Source of the DNA: Nitrospinota bacterium
GTDB lineage: Bacteria; Nitrospinota_A; UBA7883
DNA length: 32,272 bases
NCBI GenBank assembly: GCA_016207925.1
Contig: JACQZB010000072.1
Coordinates: 1 to 32,272, forward strand
Direction of reading: 5' to 3'
Numbering within the stretch: the first letter of the stretch is position 1; every line of letters begins with the position of its first letter. The notes under the pieces were generated by a model. That model was not told the origin of the DNA and did no database searches. It saw only the letters and a list, made by a program, of their open reading frames with translations. The translations under genes were made by a program, and so were the position numbers. Positions 31,310 to 32,272 of this stretch are shown piece after piece.

Positions 31310-32245
31310 TTACGCGATGAAAATCCACACCAGCGCCAGCGCGCCGGTGACGTGGAATACGCCGTCAATCGCAAGGTCAAAGGCCACGCCGCGGCTGATT
31401 ACCCGCCAATGGTACAGCGCCAGGTACAGCGCCGTGTAGGCCACCGCGCCCAGCGCCACATAGCCGAAAGCGCCCACCCATCCGGCCGCCGCCGCCGCGA
31501 TCAGCCCGCCCGCAAGCCCGGCGCACAAGGCCCCCAGGAAAAACTTCGTGGCCGTTTTGCCGATGAGGATGGGGATCGTTTCGCGGCCCACCAGCCGGTC
31601 GCCGTGGATGTCGCGGATGTCGGAAAGCACGCTGCGGATGTACACCAGCGTGAAGGTGAACACCGCCGCCACGCCCACGCCCGCCTCCAAAAGGCCGCCG
31701 CCGGACGCCAGCGCGGGGACGACCACCGTCACCATCACCCACGCCACGCCCACGAATACGTCCTTGGACGCGGGGATGTCCTTAAGCCGGTGCACCCTCA
31801 AGGTTTCATTGCGGGGCAGCCACTTGACGGTGTAGGCCAGGCCCATGAGCAGCGCCAGGACATACAACAGCGCGGCAGACGGCCCCAGCGCCGCCGCCGC
31901 CGCCAGCGCCGCCGCCACGGCCGCGCCCGCCGCTGCGGTGATGGCGCGCTGGTGGCGCAGGTAGAAGCGCAGTTTCTCCGGCTCGTTGTGTTTGAGCGTT
32001 TGCGCGTCGGAAAGCTGGTTGAGCGCGTACATGCCGAAGATGTAGCATGCGGCGATGAAAGCGGCGGCCCATGAAAAGGCGTAGCCGCCCAATGTGGCGT
32101 TGGCGAATACCATCAGCGCCGCGCCCAGCGCCGCGGAAACCTTGCTGATCACCACCGCGTCGAGCGCGCCGCGCAGTTTCTCCGCCGGGGACGCCGGGCG
32201 CGGCCGCATCTGCTGGCGAAGGCGGTCGAGCACGCGCTGGATCAT
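31310..32245 (-). CDS. UbiA family prenyltransferase
   Basis: The 311-residue integral membrane protein has about eight or nine hydrophobic segments. It has two Asp-rich motifs that bind the Mg-diphosphate of the prenyl donor: NQLSDAQTLKHNEPEK (Asp-poor, NxxxD form) near residue 80 and SDIRDIHGDRLVGRETIP near residue 205. UbiA enzymes attach polyprenyl chains to aromatic acceptors or lipids. The acceptor is unknown here; UbiA/MenA and related lipid or pigment enzymes are all possible. The first motif departs from the classic NDxxDxxxD. ATG 32245 follows a strong hairpin and has no clear ribosome site, and ATG 32209 is a possible later start. Confidence 0.85.
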   Translation of the reverse strand: MIQRVLDRLRQQMRPRPASPAEKLRGALDAVVISKVSAALGAALMVFANATLGGYAFSWAAAFIAACYIFGMYALNQLSDAQTLKHNEPEKLRFYLRHQRAITAAAGAAVAAALAAAAALGPSAALLYVLALLMGLAYTVKWLPRNETLRVHRLKDIPASKDVFVGVAWVMVTVVVPALASGGGLLEAGVGVAAVFTFTLVYIRSVLSDIRDIHGDRLVGRETIPILIGKTATKFFLGALCAGLAGGLIAAAAAGWVGAFGYVALGAVAYTALYLALYHWRVISRGVAFDLAIDGVFHVTGALALVWIFIA

Positions 32246-32248
32246 CCA

Positions 32249-32270
32249 CGCGGGGGTAGAGGCCCCCGCG
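32249..32270. other. Perfect hairpin immediately before the UbiA start
   Basis: CGCGGGGG-tagagg-CCCCCGCG is an 8-bp perfect stem with a six-base loop, ending 3 nt from the ATG at 32245. On the transcript it would occlude the region where a ribosome site should be. It may be a regulator, a terminator of an upstream gene outside the window, or a small repeat. Confidence 0.6.
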
Positions 32271-32272
32271 GT

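Noticed and set aside
1-32272. CRISPR array, tRNA, rRNA or intact transposase/integrase
   Set aside because: I found no regularly spaced repeats, no cloverleaf or T-loop consensus, and no transposase or recombinase motif. A tRNA could still be missed by eye.

Overview
This is a GC-rich bacterial chromosome segment with about 32 recognisable genes. It is mostly compact, with same-strand runs of genes whose ends overlap by 1-20 nt. The lipobox protein, the periplasmic lytic transglycosylase with its signal peptide, and a FlaG-like protein under a near-consensus FliA (sigma-28) promoter suggest a motile, diderm (Gram-negative) organism. A separate methionine-synthase activation protein beside a MetH that lacks that domain, plus the DUF115/MptE-like and DUF1858 proteins, would fit a deltaproteobacterial or Nitrospinota-like lineage. 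That placement is a guess; there is no rRNA or tRNA gene here.

Layout. 1-1508 (minus): a partial low-molecular-weight protein tyrosine phosphatase and an M16 zinc peptidase. 1638-5255 (plus): methionine synthase activation protein, cobalamin-dependent methionine synthase (broken by a one-base frame change in its linker) and a small lipoprotein. 5263-5984: a small proline-rich ORF and an AT-rich gap. 5985-7915: a PAS histidine kinase coupled to a CpXC zinc-binding protein. 8014-12588: alaS, a DUF2064 glycosyltransferase-like protein, queC and a PPC/DUF296 protein. 12704-14006 (minus): an FmdB zinc-ribbon protein and IlvE, each with a good sigma-70 promoter.

14.1-17.3 kb is an AT-rich, probably horizontally acquired four-gene operon: HARE-HTH/Nudix fusion, two-helix membrane protein with a PLD-like soluble domain, NadM-like nucleotidyltransferase, and Dam-type adenine methyltransferase. 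All four genes overlap. It is the best candidate here for an undescribed system, possibly defence or epigenetic. It abuts a hicAB toxin-antitoxin pair that lies between direct repeats made from a duplicated gene 3' end; the right-hand repeat lies in the scrambled tail of a DnaJ-domain gene.

18.9-32.2 kb returns to GC-rich core genes: FetAB-type exporter; rpmB with a GNAT acetyltransferase; DUF1858 protein; FlaG-like protein; trmN6, miaA and a lytic transglycosylase (an unusual 92-nt gene overlap); D-aminoacylase-type amidohydrolase, a GGDEF diguanylate cyclase and a DUF115 protein; and a minus-strand operon of UbiA-type prenyltransferase, a half-size GDT1-family transporter and an O-methyltransferase-like enzyme.
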